Both the position numbers and the translations under genes were made by a program. From a candidate division TA06 bacterium SM23_40 (GTDB lineage Bacteria > LJUI01 > SM1-40), in assembly GCA_001303705.1 (NCBI GenBank), contig LJUI01000011.1:1-32406 (forward strand): a stretch of 32,406 nucleotides of DNA, given 5' to 3'. Under the pieces are notes generated by a model. It had not been told where the DNA came from. It saw only the letters and a program-made list of their open reading frames with translations, and did no database searches. Below, one piece after another: positions 31,216 to 32,406 of this stretch; the first letter of the stretch is position 1; every line of letters begins with the position of its first letter.

Positions 31216-32406
31216 CTCCCTTCCCTCTCCAGAAGTTCGAGCACATTCCCCACAAGGTACAGGGAGCCGGTCACGAGGATGAGATCCTCCTCCCCCGCCA
31301 GTTCGCGGGCGCGCTTCAGAGCTGATGCAGCGTCCTCGGCCACTTCGACCTCGGCCATGCGCATCCGGCCGAGCGCCGCCAATTCGTCCGGGTCCAGGGC
31401 GCGCGGTGTGTCAGCTCGCGTTGCTATCAGCGTAGTCATGTGAGGAGCGAGCTCGTCGAGGACACCCTCGACGTCCTTGTTGTTCATGATCCCCATGACG
31501 AGAATGCGCCTGCGAGACGGGATCAGTTCGTTTATGCACTCGGCGAGAGCCCGGGCCGAGGCCGGGTTGTGCGCTCCGTCGAGGACGAGGTACGGTCGCT
31601 CCGATATGAGCTGGAGCCGGCCGGGCCACTCAACACGAGCGAATCCCCGTCTCAGTGCGTCCTCGCTGATCGCGAGGCCGTTGCGCCGTACTGCATCCAG
31701 GGCGGAGAACGCGAGGCAGGCGTTCTCCAGCTGGAACCGGCCGAGGAGGGGAAGCTGGAACTCGTGTCTCGTACCACGCCAGTCGACGACGCGGAATCGC
31801 TGCCCCCTCAGGTTCTGGGATTGGAGTTGATAATCGACGTCGCGCCCGACCAGCGAGAGCTCGGCGCCGAGTGCGGATGAGACCTGTTCGATGACTGCGC
31901 GGGCTGTCGGATTCTGGGGCGAAGAGAAGGCGAGGCGCCCCCCTCTGATGATTCCTGCCTTCTCCTGGGCGATAGCATCGACCGTCGACCCGAGAAGGTC
32001 GGTGTGATCGAGACTGATAGAGGTAATGAGCGAGAGCCGGGGCTCGACGACGTTGGTGGAGTCGAGCCGGCCTCCTACCCCGACCTCGAAGATCGAGACA
32101 TCGACTGACTGGCGGATGAAGTGGAGGAGTGCCATCGCGGTGAGGATCTCGAACACGGTGCGGTACCCGGTTGTGTGGCGTGCCTCGACGAGCGGCCAGA
32201 GTTCCTCGATGAGCCCAGCGAACTCATGTTCGCGCATCGGTTCGCCATCCACCTGGAAGCGCTCGAGTACGGTTCGAAGATGGGGAGAGGTGAAGAGTCC
32301 CACCCGATGGCCGGCCTCGCGCAGAACTGATGAAAGCATTGCTGCCGTCGAGCCTTTCCCCTTTGTTCCGGCGACGAGTATGGGGAACGGCACGTGCTCG
32401 TGAGGA
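31212..32406 (-). CDS. folC: Folylpolyglutamate/dihydrofolate synthase, N-terminus outside window
   Basis: The track starts at a GTG (32393), but the frame stays open to the window edge, reading PHEHVPFPILVAGTKGKGST, which is the middle of the usual FolC N-terminal region. About 30-50 residues are therefore missing. FolC adds glutamate to folates and, in bifunctional forms, to dihydropteroate. Mur-ligase-type features are visible: the P-loop (GTKGKGS, where GTNGKGS is more common), FTSPHL, EVGVGGRLDSTN, SLDHTDLLG, and VLDGAHNPASA. The C-terminal Rossmann domain is complete. It is followed directly by the PH-like gene. Confidence 0.94.
   Translation of the reverse strand, partial: PHEHVPFPILVAGTKGKGSTAAMLSSVLREAGHRVGLFTSPHLRTVLERFQVDGEPMREHEFAGLIEELWPLVEARHTTGYRTVFEILTAMALLHFIRQSVDVSIFEVGVGGRLDSTNVVEPRLSLITSISLDHTDLLGSTVDAIAQEKAGIIRGGRLAFSSPQNPTARAVIEQVSSALGAELSLVGRDVDYQLQSQNLRGQRFRVVDWRGTRHEFQLPLLGRFQLENACLAFSALDAVRRNGLAISEDALRRGFARVEWPGRLQLISERPYLVLDGAHNPASARALAECINELIPSRRRILVMGIMNNKDVEGVLDELAPHMTTLIATRADTPRALDPDELAALGRMRMAEVEVAEDAASALKRARELAGEEDLILVTGSLYLVGNVLELLEREGR

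Overview
The window looks like a chromosomal segment of a Gram-negative, moderately GC-rich bacterium. Several lipoprotein and secretory signals and a small beta-barrel-like protein ending in Phe support an outer membrane. All proteins were identified by reading; no database was searched. The gene mix (alpha2-beta2 glycyl-tRNA synthetase, a complete Bat aerotolerance operon, LysM/coiled-coil envelope proteins, a YidD-TPR fusion) would fit an uncultured lineage of the FCB type, but that placement is inference.

Left part (1-14894, all minus strand). Reading in the direction of transcription, a small lipoprotein and a LysM protein have their own promoter. They are followed by a long tightly packed run: phoH-like ATPase, PgpH-type HD hydrolase, ybeY, two CNNM/CBS (CorC/HlyC) proteins, mgtE, recO, glyQ, glyS and a small outer-membrane protein. 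Many joints are 1-4 nt overlaps (TGATG, TAATG, ATGA), so translational coupling is likely. After a gap with a good promoter inside an inverted repeat come a secreted protein joining a YidD domain, TPRs and a membrane module, and the start of a further exported protein that runs off the window and is missing from the ORF track.

Middle (14895-18096). A 500-nt repeat-bearing gap separates the lipoprotein from suhB (plus strand, strong promoter). suhB faces a phosphomanno/phosphoglucomutase on the minus strand, whose promoter lies in a 311-nt divergent gap before the next operon.

Bat operon (18097-26818, plus strand). moxR, DUF58, a BatD-like lipoprotein, batA, a batB-batC fusion, batD and batE are arranged as one transcription unit. 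The layout predicts an envelope-anchored MoxR/von Willebrand A complex with two Ig-like partner proteins and TPR scaffolds, acting in stress or aerotolerance.

Right part (26818-32406). An IS5-like insertion sequence of 1641 bp abuts the batE stop codon. Its transposase carries an in-frame TGA at codon 35. Behind it lies a 570-nt stretch made of dispersed and inverted repeats, one family of which is also present at 15 kb. Then come, on the minus strand, a DUF885 metallopeptidase-like protein, a two-helix PH-like membrane protein, and folC, which is cut by the window end.

No rRNA, tRNA or CRISPR array was seen. The points most worth checking are the YidD-TPR fusion, the Bat operon variant with a BatB-BatC fusion and an extra BatD-like lipoprotein, the shared repeat family at 15 kb and 28.6 kb and its relation to the batE end, and the nonsense codon in the transposase.
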